Positions 1 to 8,959 of a stretch of DNA of 64,000 nt are shown in pieces. The translations under genes were made by a program, and so were the position numbers. Within the stretch, counting starts at the first letter, position 1; each line of letters starts with the position of its first letter. Source of the DNA: Nocardioides bizhenqiangii (GTDB lineage Bacteria > Actinomycetota > Actinomycetes > Propionibacteriales > Nocardioidaceae); contig NZ_CP141059.1 of assembly GCF_034661235.1 (NCBI RefSeq), positions 3,843,501 through 3,907,500 on the forward strand, written 5' to 3'. The notes beneath the pieces were generated by a model, which searched no databases, was not told the DNA's origin, and saw only the letters and a program-made list of their open reading frames with translations.

Positions 1-266
1 TCCTCCTCGAAGACCGGGTGCCCGGCCGGGTCCCCCGGCGTGGGACGGCGCGGCACGGCGACGGGCGGTCCCCCGGCGTGCAGCGCGACCGTGCCGGGCT
101 CGCGGGCAACGGTGTCGATCGATCGCCCGGTCGCGGTCCGCGCGACACCCCGGCTGCCCAGCACCGGCGCGACCGTGCGGAACAGGGTGCCGCTCATCAG
201 CGTCAGGAACCGGTGCACGCGCTTGAGCTGGGGCCACCAGCGGCGGACTGCAGGCGGGAGAGTCAC
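1..266 (-). CDS. Unrecognised protein, N-terminal part only (cut by the window start)
   Basis: An open minus-strand frame begins with GTG at 266 and runs off the left edge, giving about 88 residues. The product starts VTLPPAVRRWWPQLKRVHRF and is rich in Arg and Pro. I see no catalytic motif, signal peptide or clear membrane segment. No strong ribosome binding site precedes the GTG, so the start is uncertain. It is divergent from the sugar methyltransferase at 301 and lies at the edge of a glycan-decoration locus, so a glycan role is possible but is only inference from context. Confidence 0.45.
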   Translation of the reverse strand, partial: MTLPPAVRRWWPQLKRVHRFLTLMSGTLFRTVAPVLGSRGVARTATGRSIDTVAREPGTVALHAGGPPVAVPRRPTPGDPAGHPVFEE

Positions 267-300
267 GGCAGGGACGTTACAGTCTGTCCTCGTGGCTGCG

Positions 301-1371
301 ATGACGACCAAGACCCTGATCGCCCGGGCGAAGCGGGCGAACCCCGAGCTGGTACGGCACTGGCTCCTGCGACGGGCCCGGATGGGTGCCGCGCGAGCCG
401 GGATCATGGTCTCCCGGATCGACGAGGAGAGCCGTCGCTACGTCGACGTCACGCACAACGACGCGGTGCCGCTGCCCCCGGGCGCGGACGACTACCTGCG
501 CGCGGACAACCCGGCGTTGACCGAGCTCGAGGCGGCGTACGACGCGCTCGACATCCCGGCCGCCGCCCACACCCAGTGGCAGCAGGGCTTCCTCAAGAAG
601 AACCTCTCGATGGCCTGGTTCCGCGGCGACAACGCCTACGTGTGGCAGTTCCGCCAGCTCGGCAAGGCAGCGCGGATCCGGATGTACCTCGCGATGCTCG
701 ACGTCGAGTCGCGCGACGACCTCGGCCTGTTCGACAAGGTCGACGAGGACGGCCTCTTCGGCGCGTGGACGTTCGAGTTCGGCGACCGCCCGCCGATCAG
801 CCGCGACCTCCTGGACAGCATCAACGAGATCAACTACCTCGACGACCAGATGGGCCTGACCGGCGTCGAGGAGCTGAAGGTCCTCGACATCGGCGCCGGC
901 TACGGGCGCCTCGCGCACCGGATGTCGGCGGCGCTGCCCAACCTCGCGGCCTACGACTGCATCGACGGGGTCGCCACCTCGACGTTCCTGTGCGACTACT
1001 ACACCAGGTTCCGGGGGTGCCCCGACTCGGTGCGCGTCGTCCGCCTCGACGAGCACCAGAAGCTGCAGGACTCCTACGACGTCGCGGTCAACATCCACAG
1101 CTTCTCGGAGTGCTCGCTCGACGCGATCCGCTGGTGGCTCGACCGGATCGCCGAGCGCGACATCGAGTGGCTGCTGATCGTGCCCAACACGCCCGACGAG
1201 CTGCGGAGCACCGAGCTCGACGGCAGCATGCAGCCGTTCCGGCAGGACGTGCTCGACCGAGGCTACGAGCTCGTCGACAGCCGGCCGATCCACGACAACG
1301 ACGAGCTGCTGCCGCTCATCGACCTCCACGACCGCTTCTACCTTTTCAGGCGGACGACCGCGAGCTCCTAG
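301..1371 (+). CDS. Putative sugar O-methyltransferase (NanM-like family)
   Basis: A 356-residue cytosolic protein. The C-terminal half holds a Rossmann methyltransferase domain with the SAM-binding motif VLDIGAGYGRL at about residues 194-204, followed by an acidic segment and a YDVAVNIHSFSE stretch. The N-terminal half, with WFRGDNAYVWQFRQL and YLAMLDVESRDDLGLFDKV, matches my memory of the putative sugar O-methyltransferase family found in polysaccharide loci. It probably methylates a hydroxyl on a nucleotide-sugar or nascent glycan. An in-frame GTG at 292 is an alternative start; neither start has a good ribosome binding site. It converges with the next gene, with stops 16 bases apart. Confidence 0.75.
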   Translation: MTTKTLIARAKRANPELVRHWLLRRARMGAARAGIMVSRIDEESRRYVDVTHNDAVPLPPGADDYLRADNPALTELEAAYDALDIPAAAHTQWQQGFLKKNLSMAWFRGDNAYVWQFRQLGKAARIRMYLAMLDVESRDDLGLFDKVDEDGLFGAWTFEFGDRPPISRDLLDSINEINYLDDQMGLTGVEELKVLDIGAGYGRLAHRMSAALPNLAAYDCIDGVATSTFLCDYYTRFRGCPDSVRVVRLDEHQKLQDSYDVAVNIHSFSECSLDAIRWWLDRIAERDIEWLLIVPNTPDELRSTELDGSMQPFRQDVLDRGYELVDSRPIHDNDELLPLIDLHDRFYLFRRTTASS

Positions 1372-1392
1372 GCTCTCCTGGGCTCTCCTAGG
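1367..1392. terminator. Small hairpin/tandem repeat between convergent genes
   Basis: CCTAGG occurs at 1367-1372 and 1387-1392 and can pair across a 14-base loop. The loop lies in two tandem copies of GGCTCTCCTR (1371-1380, 1381-1390). Both flanking stop codons (TAG on each strand) sit inside these CTAG sequences. There is no T tract. It may act as a weak bidirectional terminator; this is a guess from position. Confidence 0.3.
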
Positions 1393-2170
1393 CGTCGCGC
1401 CGCATCTCCTGTGGCGTGGCCATCCACGGGTGCAGCGTCGCGAGATCCTTGCGGATAGTCGCGGCGAAGATGTTGCCCTGCCGCGACGCCACCTTGTTGA
1501 GCGCGCGCTGGCCGTTGGTGAAGACCCGGTTGGCGGTCTCGTCGCTGAGCCGCAGCTTCCGCTTGAGGACCTCCGACGCGACCCGGCCGGTGCCGAGGTT
1601 CCACTCGGTGTGCACCTCGATCGGGATGTCGTAGGCGGGGTCGAACGCGGCGACCGCCTTGTAGAGGTCGCGCCGCGTCCAGCGGTAGACGAAGTTGGGC
1701 ACGCCCGTGCCGTCGACACCGCCGGTGTCGTAGCCGTCCGCGACCACGGCCGCCAGCTCGTACCACCCGACGACACCCGCCTTGGTGGCTGCCCGCATGA
1801 ACGCGGAGTCCTGGTTCTCGACGAACAGCACCGTGTTGCGGGCGATCCGGTACATCTCGTGGAGCGCCTCGTGCGGCCGCGAGCAGTGGTGGAGGCCGGA
1901 GTGGCCCATCACGTGGTCGAAGCTGGCCGTCTCGTAGGGCATGTGATGGGCGTCGATCACCTGACCGCCCAGCTCGCTGCTCGGACTGTCCGGCGCGATG
2001 TTGTTGAACGTGACGTTGGTGAGCCCGACCTCCTTGCACACGAGCTCGTCGAAGGTCCCCGCGAACTGCACGAGCACCGAGTCGCCGGGACGGACCACTC
2101 CCCGGTCCAGGTGGCCCTTCAGCAGTCGCGCGAAGGTGGTCGCGCCGGGCTCGGTCATCGGGTTCTCCAT
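1388..2170 (-). CDS. SAM-dependent methyltransferase (Methyltransf_11-like)
   Basis: A 260-residue class I methyltransferase. The SAM motif is degenerate (DSVLVQFAGTFDEL). Post-motif regions are clear: QVIDAHHMPYETASFDHVMG, then HHCSRPHEALHEMYRIAR, where a class I enzyme has its motif II/III strands. The C-terminal 120 residues include WYELAAVVADGY and a basic end. The start is set at ATG 2170 (MENPMTEP) because the divergent sulfotransferase begins at 2217; ATG 2158 is equally possible. The substrate cannot be read from sequence. The neighbours are glycan-modifying enzymes, so a sugar or glycan substrate is the best inference. Confidence 0.7.
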   Translation of the reverse strand: MENPMTEPGATTFARLLKGHLDRGVVRPGDSVLVQFAGTFDELVCKEVGLTNVTFNNIAPDSPSSELGGQVIDAHHMPYETASFDHVMGHSGLHHCSRPHEALHEMYRIARNTVLFVENQDSAFMRAATKAGVVGWYELAAVVADGYDTGGVDGTGVPNFVYRWTRRDLYKAVAAFDPAYDIPIEVHTEWNLGTGRVASEVLKRKLRLSDETANRVFTNGQRALNKVASRQGNIFAATIRKDLATLHPWMATPQEMRRDA

Positions 2171-2216
2171 GGGGTCACGGTTGTGGATCGTAGCGACCTC
2201 TATCCTTTCTCCCGCC

Positions 2217-3275
2217 ATGACCACACTGTCCCGGAGCTCCGTCGAGCCGGACCTGCTGACCGTGCAGTGCGACGTCTGCTTCCCGCAGCACATCGCCACC
2301 ACGACGCTCGAGGTCTTCGCGGAGCGCCGATGGCTGCTGCGCGAGCGCGGCGACGACGTCGACATGTGCCACCACTGCCGGTTCGAGCCGCAGCAGGGAC
2401 AGACTCCCCGCGTCGAACGCGCCCGCGGCGTCGAGAGCACCGGGTCCCTCCCGAACTTCTTCATCATCGGCGCGGCCAAGGCCGGCACGACCAGCCTGCA
2501 CTTCTACCTCGACCAGCACCCCGACGTGTTCATGGCCGAGGCCAAGGAGCTCCACTACTTCTGCGATCCCGACTGTGCCGACTGGCTGGCGTTGTACCGC
2601 GAGCAGTTCCCCGCCGACGCGAAGATCCGTGGCGAGGCGTCCACGCTCTACACCCGCTCACCGGCGATCCCCGGGGTGCCTGCTCGGATGGCGGCGCTCG
2701 TGCCGGACGCGCGACTCGTCTACCTCGTCCGCGATCCGGTCGAGCGGGCGATGGCGTCGTGGCGCGAGGAGCGCTTCCACGTCACCGAGCGCCGACCGGC
2801 CGAGGAGGCGTTTCGCCATCCCGAGGACCCGCACAACCCCTACGTCGCCGCCAGCCGCTACGCGCAGCAGTTGGAGGGCTTCCTGGAGCACTACCCGGCC
2901 GAGCGGGTCCTGGTGCTCGACCAGCGCGAGCTCGCGACGGCGACGGGAGAGGTGGTCGAGCAGGTCGTCGGGTTCCTCGGCCTGCCCCAGCACCCCATCG
3001 ACACAGAAACCCGCCACAACGAGGGCGGCACCAAGCTCGAGTACAGCAGCCTCGGGCACCGGCTCCGGTTCAGCGCGCCCGCGCGGGCGGTCCGCCGGAT
3101 GCCGCTGCCGGCGCGCCGCGCGCTGACCGCGCCGGCGCGGCGGCTGCTGCGCCGTCCGATCGAGGCGCCGGAGCTGCCCGCCGACCTGATGACCCGGCTC
3201 CGGGAGACGCTGGCACCCGACGCTGCGCGGCTCCGGGAGCTGACCGGGCTCCCGCTCAGCCATTGGACCGTCTGA
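2217..3275 (+). CDS. Sulfotransferase with N-terminal CxxC/CxxC segment
   Basis: A 352-residue PAPS-dependent sulfotransferase. The 5'-phosphosulfate loop is FFIIGAAKAGTTSLHF (around residues 81-95) and the 3'-phosphate-binding stretch is LVYLVRDPVERAMASW. It probably transfers sulfate from PAPS to a carbohydrate hydroxyl. Unusually, about 75 residues precede the P-loop and contain C18-x2-C21 and C51-x2-C54, spaced like a small zinc ribbon; I do not know this fusion from standard carbohydrate sulfotransferases. The ATG at 2217 sits 46 bases from the divergent methyltransferase start. It converges with the flippase at 3300. Confidence 0.82.
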   Translation: MTTLSRSSVEPDLLTVQCDVCFPQHIATTTLEVFAERRWLLRERGDDVDMCHHCRFEPQQGQTPRVERARGVESTGSLPNFFIIGAAKAGTTSLHFYLDQHPDVFMAEAKELHYFCDPDCADWLALYREQFPADAKIRGEASTLYTRSPAIPGVPARMAALVPDARLVYLVRDPVERAMASWREERFHVTERRPAEEAFRHPEDPHNPYVAASRYAQQLEGFLEHYPAERVLVLDQRELATATGEVVEQVVGFLGLPQHPIDTETRHNEGGTKLEYSSLGHRLRFSAPARAVRRMPLPARRALTAPARRLLRRPIEAPELPADLMTRLRETLAPDAARLRELTGLPLSHWTV

Positions 3276-3299
3276 GCCTGGGTCCGGGCTGCGGGTCGC

Positions 3300-4580
3300 T
3301 CAGCCGGCCTCGGCGCCGGCCGGGGTGCGCCGGAGGTGCCAGAGGAACCCGGTCCACCAGCAGCCAGAGGTGATGACCTGGCCGACGAACAGCGCCCATA
3401 CGGCGCCCTCGGGACCGCCGACGATCGCACCGACCACCACGCTGCCGACGCTGAGCACCCCGCCGATGATCTGGACGATCATCGCGATGTGGAACTCGTG
3501 CCTCCCGACCAGTGCTGAGGCGACGCCGCTCTGGGACGCGGCGGCGATCAGCCACAGCGAGATCGGCAGGATCAGCGGATCCAGCACCGGCCACACGTTG
3601 CCGAGGACCGCGCGGCCGACCGAGTCGGGGACGACCGAGAGCACGACCAGGTTCACCAGGGCCACGACGGCGGCGACCGTCATCGTCCGACGCTGGTAAC
3701 GCAGGAGCCCGCGGTTGTCGGGCTGGTCCCGGGCGATGTCGGCCGCCGCCGACGACGCGACAGCCATCTGCACCGCGGTGGTCGGCCGCCCGAGCAGGAT
3801 CGAGCCGCGGACCGCGGCGACCGCGAGCGGGCTGCTCACGAACGCGATGAGGACGCCGCCGACGAGCGCGCTCCCGGAAGCAGTCACGTTGCCCACCAGC
3901 AGGCGCCAGGACCCCTCCCAGTGCTTGCGCAGCCAGCCCAGGGAGATCTCCTTGGGGCGGAACATCCCGTAGGTGATCGGGACCCAGAGCGCAGCGAGCG
4001 CACCCGAGCACGTCCACGCCAAGGTCAGGGTCACAAGGCCGGCCTGGTCCGACAGCTCGAGCGCCAGCAACGACGCCGCGAGCACGGCCAGCCAGGTGCC
4101 GTCCAGGACGACCGCACCGACCGGCTTGCTCCGGGCGATCGCGACCCAGCGTCCGACGTCGTGCACGGTCATCGCGGGGAGGGTGAGCCCGAGCACGAGG
4201 ATCGCCGGTCCGATCGACCAGCCGGCGAGCATCTGCAGCGCACCGACGACGGCGCAGACGAGGCCGCTGCCGAGGCCCAGCACCAGCGCGCTCCCGAGCA
4301 CCTCGCGCGGCCGGTCGTCCGCGTCCTCGGGGGCGACGACGACCCGCATGCTGATGAGCGCGTGCACCGCGCCCACCACGAACGTGTAGACGAGGATCAA
4401 CAGGGCGAAGGAGCCGAAGTCCACCGCCGACACGGCGTGGGCGACCCAGAGGACCGCGAGCAGGTTGGTGATGCTCGACAGCCCCTGGTCGATGGTGACC
4501 AGGGTCGCGCGGCCGCCGGCAGTACCGCGAGGTGTGGCGGCTGCGGCGTCGTCGGTCTCGCTCCGCGCCGGCTCGGTCAC
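3300..4580 (-). CDS. Polysaccharide flippase (Wzx/MATE-like membrane protein)
   Basis: A 426-residue polytopic membrane protein with roughly 12 hydrophobic segments, starting with ITNLLAVLWVAHAVSAVDFG, the usual first helix of polysaccharide transporters where DFG follows the helix. It should flip a lipid-linked repeat unit across the cytoplasmic membrane. The GTG start at 4580 overlaps the stop of the FkbM gene by four bases (GTGA), indicating translational coupling and fixing the start; the open frame upstream is a shadow of the FkbM gene. It is the last gene of the long minus-strand glycan series. Confidence 0.8.
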   Translation of the reverse strand: MTEPARSETDDAAAATPRGTAGGRATLVTIDQGLSSITNLLAVLWVAHAVSAVDFGSFALLILVYTFVVGAVHALISMRVVVAPEDADDRPREVLGSALVLGLGSGLVCAVVGALQMLAGWSIGPAILVLGLTLPAMTVHDVGRWVAIARSKPVGAVVLDGTWLAVLAASLLALELSDQAGLVTLTLAWTCSGALAALWVPITYGMFRPKEISLGWLRKHWEGSWRLLVGNVTASGSALVGGVLIAFVSSPLAVAAVRGSILLGRPTTAVQMAVASSAAADIARDQPDNRGLLRYQRRTMTVAAVVALVNLVVLSVVPDSVGRAVLGNVWPVLDPLILPISLWLIAAASQSGVASALVGRHEFHIAMIVQIIGGVLSVGSVVVGAIVGGPEGAVWALFVGQVITSGCWWTGFLWHLRRTPAGAEAG

Positions 4581-5518
4581 CGGGTCTGCGCCCGCGGCAC
4601 CAGTCGGTCGAGCACGCCGCGGGCCCGGTCGTCGTCCTCGTGCGCGAGGGCGACGTCCCAGTAGGACCGGCTGCCCGGCCGCTTGGCGGGGAAGTCGTCC
4701 AGCTCGGGCGAGCGCTCCGCGAGCTCGGCGGTGGTCATCTGCCCGACCGGGAGCCCCGCGTGGTTCCACACCGCGGCCTCGCGGTAACCGAGCTCCTCGA
4801 GCCGCGGCCACACCGAGAGCGGGTCGTATCCGGCGATCCGGGTCAGGTAGGGGTCGTACTCGAAGAACAGGACCGGCCGGGAGTCGGCCCAGGCCTCCGC
4901 GACCGCCGGCACGAGGGCGACGTCGTAGCCGTCGGTGTCGGACTTGACCAGTCGCAGCTCGCTGAAGTCGGGCTCGGCGGCGCGGAGCGCGCCGGGCGCG
5001 ATCGACGGCATCGCGTCGGGGTCCTCGCCCTTGACGAAGCGCGTCGTGCCGCCGGTGCGCACCGCTGTCGTCGCCGCGGCGGCGTCGTCCACCGCCAGCA
5101 GCGACTCGACGACGGTGATCCGGTCGTCGGCGTCGACGTTGCGGTGCAGGAAGTCGAGGTAGAACGTGTCCGCCTCGACGCAGAGCACCCGGCCGTCGGT
5201 GGCGTTGAGGATCTGCAGCGCGGAGTCGCCGACATTGGCGCCGACGTCGAGCACGGTCAGTGGGGGCGCGGCCTCGGCGAGCGCGTGCGCCAGCTCCACG
5301 AGGTTCTGCCCGTACGGCGAGCCGGGGCCCGCGTAGTCGGGAAGGCGGTGCGACCAGGGGAGCACCAGGCGGACGCCCTGGACGTCGCGCACCACCTTGC
5401 GGTTGGGGAAGCGGTCGCGCACGAGCCAGCTCAGGCGCCGCCGAGCGGTGCTGACGATCTCTCCGAGAGGAGTCACGCCCCGGATGCTAGTCGTCGGCGA
5501 TCCGGCATCCGGGGTCAT
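4577..5518 (-). CDS. FkbM family methyltransferase
   Basis: A 313-residue cytosolic SAM-dependent methyltransferase. Motif I is VLDVGANVGDS (residues 89-99), followed by the acidic loop VLCVEADTFYLDFL and by LRLVKSDTDGYDVALV, the FkbM hallmark in which an Asp-rich VKSDTDGYD segment follows the central strand. The family O-methylates sugars or polyketides. The ATG at 5518 overlaps the stop of the upstream ACP gene (ATGA), so ACP, FkbM and flippase are translationally coupled. Whether it methylates a sugar or an ACP-bound acyl chain is open; the coupling makes the latter worth considering. Confidence 0.82.
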   Translation of the reverse strand: MTPDAGSPTTSIRGVTPLGEIVSTARRRLSWLVRDRFPNRKVVRDVQGVRLVLPWSHRLPDYAGPGSPYGQNLVELAHALAEAAPPLTVLDVGANVGDSALQILNATDGRVLCVEADTFYLDFLHRNVDADDRITVVESLLAVDDAAAATTAVRTGGTTRFVKGEDPDAMPSIAPGALRAAEPDFSELRLVKSDTDGYDVALVPAVAEAWADSRPVLFFEYDPYLTRIAGYDPLSVWPRLEELGYREAAVWNHAGLPVGQMTTAELAERSPELDDFPAKRPGSRSYWDVALAHEDDDRARGVLDRLVPRAQTR

Positions 5519-5784
5519 GCGGGGACGGAAGTCCCCGACTGGTCACCCGACACGTAGAAGCTCACGATCTCCCCCACCGTGTCCGGAATCCGCCCCTCAC
5601 TGAACGGATCCGTCCCGAACTCATCCTCCAACATCGCCGACAGCTCAGCTGTCTGCAACGAGTCCAGGCCAAGGCCCTCGTCACCATGCAACGCCACGTC
5701 CAACGTGACGTCGACATCACCCTTGTTCGCGGCCGCGAGCAGGGACTCGACGATCCTCACGATCGAGCCTTGTACATCGTTCAC
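5515..5784 (-). CDS. Acyl carrier protein, copy 1
   Basis: An 89-residue acidic carrier protein. The phosphopantetheine attachment motif is EGLGLDSLQTAEL with Ser42, followed by an acidic helix II (EDEFGTDPFSEG) typical of ACPs. The GTG start at 5784 has GGAGG seven bases upstream, and the same arrangement precedes the second copy at 10562-10819. The two proteins are nearly identical over residues 1-75 and differ in the C-terminal tail. No ketosynthase or thioesterase accompanies it, so it is more likely to present a pre-made acyl group to a transferase than to build a polyketide. Confidence 0.88.
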   Translation of the reverse strand: MNDVQGSIVRIVESLLAAANKGDVDVTLDVALHGDEGLGLDSLQTAELSAMLEDEFGTDPFSEGRIPDTVGEIVSFYVSGDQSGTSVPA

Positions 5785-5827
5785 AGAAAAGCCTCCATCT
5801 CAGACTGCGCCGGACACTATCAGCGCT

Positions 5828-6490
5828 CTAGCCGGTGTATCGCCGTAAGTCGTAGACCCGTTCCGCGATCTTCAGCGGCGAGAGACGACGCGCCGGGACG
5901 CCGCCGTGCAGGCTCCCCGCCGCGAGCTCCTGCCGGGTCCACGCCGTGGACCCTGCCGCGAGCAGCGCGCCCTCGCCCAGGACGGAGCCGGGCAGCATCG
6001 TGCAGGATGTCGCGACGAGCGAGCCCTTCTCGAGCGTGATCGGCTCGACGATGATCGCGCCGTCCTGGGGATCGAAGGCGTGCGTGAGCACCGTGCTCCG
6101 GACGCCGGTGATCCAGCAGTCGTCGGCGATCACCAGACCGCCGCTGCAGTCCAGGACGTGGAGCGTGACGATGTGTGCGTTGTCGCCCATCTGGAGCCTC
6201 TTGTAGTACTCGCCCCGCTCCTCACCGGGCCCCACTGTGTAGCCCGCCATGAAGTAGTTGAGCAGGAGGATGCGCGACCCGCGGCCGAGTCGGATCTCGT
6301 CGAGGCCGTCGAAGACGTTGAAGTGTCCGATCTGTGCGCCCTCGGCCAACTCGAACCGAGCGACGTTGCGGACCAGGCAGATCCCGACGAAAGCGGTCGG
6401 GTGGATGTCATGGCCGAGCCGGTTGAGCAGGCGGATCTTCAGGCTCCGGAACGGCAGCAGGAACGCGAACGTCGTCAGGAGGCTTCGCAC
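5828..6490 (-). CDS. Hexapeptide-repeat (left-handed beta helix) acyltransferase
   Basis: A 220-residue protein of imperfect hexapeptide repeats across residues 30-200, for example GLVIADDCWITG, EKGSLVATSCTMLPGS and LGEGALLAAGS, the left-handed beta-helix pattern of the LpxA/WbbJ superfamily. The His expected in catalysis could be in HIVTLHVLDC or LTHAFD. It probably transfers an acyl group to a sugar hydroxyl or amine. The GTG start at 6490 follows the SGNH gene by 23 bases. It lies 43 bases before ACP copy 1, which makes an ACP-bound donor a reasonable inference; acetyl-CoA is the default alternative. Confidence 0.8.
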   Translation of the reverse strand: MRSLLTTFAFLLPFRSLKIRLLNRLGHDIHPTAFVGICLVRNVARFELAEGAQIGHFNVFDGLDEIRLGRGSRILLLNYFMAGYTVGPGEERGEYYKRLQMGDNAHIVTLHVLDCSGGLVIADDCWITGVRSTVLTHAFDPQDGAIIVEPITLEKGSLVATSCTMLPGSVLGEGALLAAGSTAWTRQELAAGSLHGGVPARRLSPLKIAERVYDLRRYTG

Positions 6491-6513
6491 CGCCGGAGAC
6501 TATCAACCACCGA

Positions 6514-7458
6514 TCACACGCCGAGGGCGGCCAGTGCTTTCGCCATCTCGTCGGCGACCTTCACCCGGCCGCTGTAGGAGTAGTGCTCGATGCCGTTGCG
6601 GTGGTCCTGGAAGTCCGCGTCCTCGAGGACCGGCTTGAGCAGCCCGTCGAGCCGGGTCGACCCCTGGCACAGCGCCTGCTCGACGAGGCCGAGGTCGTGC
6701 TCGATCGCAGTCTCGAACTCACCGGGGAACAGCCGCTCGCCGTGAGCCACCGGGACCTGCGACCAGCACACGACCGCCGGCACGCCGTACTCGTCCAGCC
6801 GACGCCCGAACGCCGTCAGGTCGGCCAGTCCCGGGTTGTCGTCATGGACCGGCTGGCCGTGGAAGTAGTCGAAACGCATCTGCTCGACCTCCGTCGGCCA
6901 GGGCGGCGGACCCAGGCCCTCGACCTTGGCGAGGCGCTCCCCGAGGGTCGCCGTCCCGCCCCAACGGGTCGTGACGGTGCGCGCCCGGAACTCCGCGACC
7001 TCGCGTTTCGGCGCCGCGCTGCCGCCGTTGGCGAAGGCCCGCACCCTGCGCAGCGGGGGCGAGATCCTCGCGAGCGCCGCCCGGGTGCGCCCGTGCCCGT
7101 GCAGCGGATGCTCCCGGACGTGGGTCGCGGTGTTGGGGCGGATGGCGAGGCAGGCCAGCACGGCGCGCGGACGGTTGTCGGCCATGCCGAGCACGCGGAG
7201 GAGGGCGTCGTGCATGCGCGCGTCGTAACCGCCGCCGGCGACCGTGACGATCGATGCCCCGGTCCGCTCGGCGAGCAGCTCGGGGATCAGCGTGCGGTCG
7301 GTGTCCGCGTGGGCCCAGTAGAGGCATGAGCTGTCCCCGAGAAGCAGGATGTCGCCTTCGCCCTGCTCCAGCTGGCGCCGCGCCTGCTCGAGGTGCAGCA
7401 GGGTCTGGTCGATCCACCGATTGCGCACCTGGCGCATGCGGTCGCGTACTGCAGGCAT
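6514..7458 (-). CDS. SGNH/GDSL hydrolase-like protein
   Basis: A 314-residue protein. ILLLGDSSCLYWAH places the SGNH block I Ser in GDSS at residues 41-44. A Gly-containing strand (TVAGGGYDARMHDALLRV) follows, where block II would lie, and GIEHYSYSGRVKVADEMA near the C-terminus carries a candidate catalytic His. Superfamily members remove or transfer acyl groups on glycans. There is no signal peptide, so it would act in the cytoplasm. The start at ATG 7458 leaves a 113-base gap to the ligase stop; longer in-frame extensions upstream look non-coding. A mid-protein segment from about 150 to 230 is Arg-rich and not recognised. Confidence 0.62.
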   Translation of the reverse strand: MPAVRDRMRQVRNRWIDQTLLHLEQARRQLEQGEGDILLLGDSSCLYWAHADTDRTLIPELLAERTGASIVTVAGGGYDARMHDALLRVLGMADNRPRAVLACLAIRPNTATHVREHPLHGHGRTRAALARISPPLRRVRAFANGGSAAPKREVAEFRARTVTTRWGGTATLGERLAKVEGLGPPPWPTEVEQMRFDYFHGQPVHDDNPGLADLTAFGRRLDEYGVPAVVCWSQVPVAHGERLFPGEFETAIEHDLGLVEQALCQGSTRLDGLLKPVLEDADFQDHRNGIEHYSYSGRVKVADEMAKALAALGV

Positions 7459-7571
7459 GCGGCGGATCGTAACGTCTCGCTGCGTCACTCGCGCGGGTTC
7501 GGCCCAGCTGCTGACACCTCGATCGTCGCCGGAAACCCCGCTCGCGACGCCGCCGAATAAGGAGACGCGCC

Positions 7572-8948
7572 CTAGTCGCCGGTGGCCGCCTCGATGCCGC
7601 GGAGGGTCTTTCCCTGCTTCGTGGCGAGCTCCTCGACCACCCTGACGCTCTTCGGCTGCCACGGCCGCGGAAGGTCGGCGCACGCGGCCCGGACCGCGGC
7701 TTTCAGGTCCTGCTCGTCGACCTCTCCGTCGGGGACGACGTCGACCGCGACCACGGCACCGACCAGCGCGTTCGGTCGCCCGTAGACACGGGCCGCGAAC
7801 ACGCCGGCGACGGTCGCCACCCGTTCCTCGACCGGGAGGGGGTGCACCTTGACCCCGCCGACGTTGATGACGTCGGACTTGCGGCCTTGGAACTCGATCC
7901 GGTCACCGACGACCTCGACCAGGTCGCCGGTCGGCCACCAGTCGGCCTCGGGCCGGTCGTCCTCGCCGTAGTAGCCGAGCATCGCGGCGGTGGACCGCAC
8001 CCACAGCTCGCCGTCGACGATCCTCAGGTCCACCTCGCCGTCCTCGCCGCGCTCGAGCAGCGACGCCGGCAGGCCGTCGCGGCGGTCGCTGACCGAGCCG
8101 GTCGAGCCGAACTCCGAGCCGGCGTAGATGTGCGAGATCCGGGCGTCGGGGAAGGTTGCGGTCAGCTCGTCGAGCAAGGAAGCGGGTGCCGCCTCGCCGC
8201 CGAGGGTGATCTGCCGGAGCACGGGGACCGGCCGCGTGTCGGCGCGGAGCTCCGCGAGGAGGAACCGCCAGAAGGTCGGCGTCGCGGAGATGTGGTCCAC
8301 GCGCTCGCGATGGATCCAGTCCATGACGGCCTGCGGCCGCCGTACGGGCGGGGCGACCAGGGTGGCGCCGGTGCCGAGTACGTGGATGAGCACCTGGAGC
8401 CCGGCGAACTGCTGCGGGCCGTAGGCGAGCAGCCAGCGCTGACCGGCGCCGTCGCGCGCGGCGCCGGTGCGGGAGAGCTGGCGCGTCCAGTCGTGGCGCA
8501 CACCGCGGGGCTTGCCGGTGGTGCCGGTGGTCAGCACCAGGAGGGGACGACGCGCGGGAAGCTCACCCGGTTCGCCGTCCTCGGCGCGGTCGGCCCGCAG
8601 TCGCGCGGGCGGCACCAGGTCGGACGGCGGCTCGCCCAGGTCGTGGCGGTCGGTGACGATCACCTTGTGGTCGAACGCGGCCGCCTGACGGGCGAGCTCC
8701 TCCGGCGCGATGTCGGGCGCGTAGACGCATGCCTCGGCGCCGACGAGCGACGACGCCGCCAGGAGCGCGACGATGAGCGGCATGTCGTTGGAGACGATCG
8801 CGAGCCGTTCGATGCCCGCGGCGCGAAGGCCGGCGGCGAGGAGATCGGCCTCGTCGGCCAGCTGGCCGTAGCTCCACTCGCCGTCCACGGCGACCACGGC
8901 GAGGCGGTCGGCGTCGGACGCGGCGACCCTGCGGAGCAGCTCGATCAC
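7572..8948 (-). CDS. AMP-forming acid ligase (ANL superfamily)
   Basis: A 458-residue ANL enzyme that should adenylate a carboxylic acid and pass it to CoA or an ACP. Core motifs are present in order: A3 P-loop LTTGTTGKPRG (139-149), a SATPTFWRFLLAEL stretch, A5 HIYAGSEFGSTG, A7 WWPTGDLV, A8 GRKSDVINVGG, and the A10 lysine in KQGKTLRG (Lys447). It is somewhat short for an acyl-CoA ligase and carries no carrier domain. A methyltransferase lies 11 bases upstream and an SDR-ACP pair just beyond, so loading of the stand-alone ACPs is the favoured inference. The GTG start at 8948 is the first that leaves the methyltransferase intact. Confidence 0.85.
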   Translation of the reverse strand: MIELLRRVAASDADRLAVVAVDGEWSYGQLADEADLLAAGLRAAGIERLAIVSNDMPLIVALLAASSLVGAEACVYAPDIAPEELARQAAAFDHKVIVTDRHDLGEPPSDLVPPARLRADRAEDGEPGELPARRPLLVLTTGTTGKPRGVRHDWTRQLSRTGAARDGAGQRWLLAYGPQQFAGLQVLIHVLGTGATLVAPPVRRPQAVMDWIHRERVDHISATPTFWRFLLAELRADTRPVPVLRQITLGGEAAPASLLDELTATFPDARISHIYAGSEFGSTGSVSDRRDGLPASLLERGEDGEVDLRIVDGELWVRSTAAMLGYYGEDDRPEADWWPTGDLVEVVGDRIEFQGRKSDVINVGGVKVHPLPVEERVATVAGVFAARVYGRPNALVGAVVAVDVVPDGEVDEQDLKAAVRAACADLPRPWQPKSVRVVEELATKQGKTLRGIEAATGD

Positions 8949-8959
8949 GGGTGGTCCTC

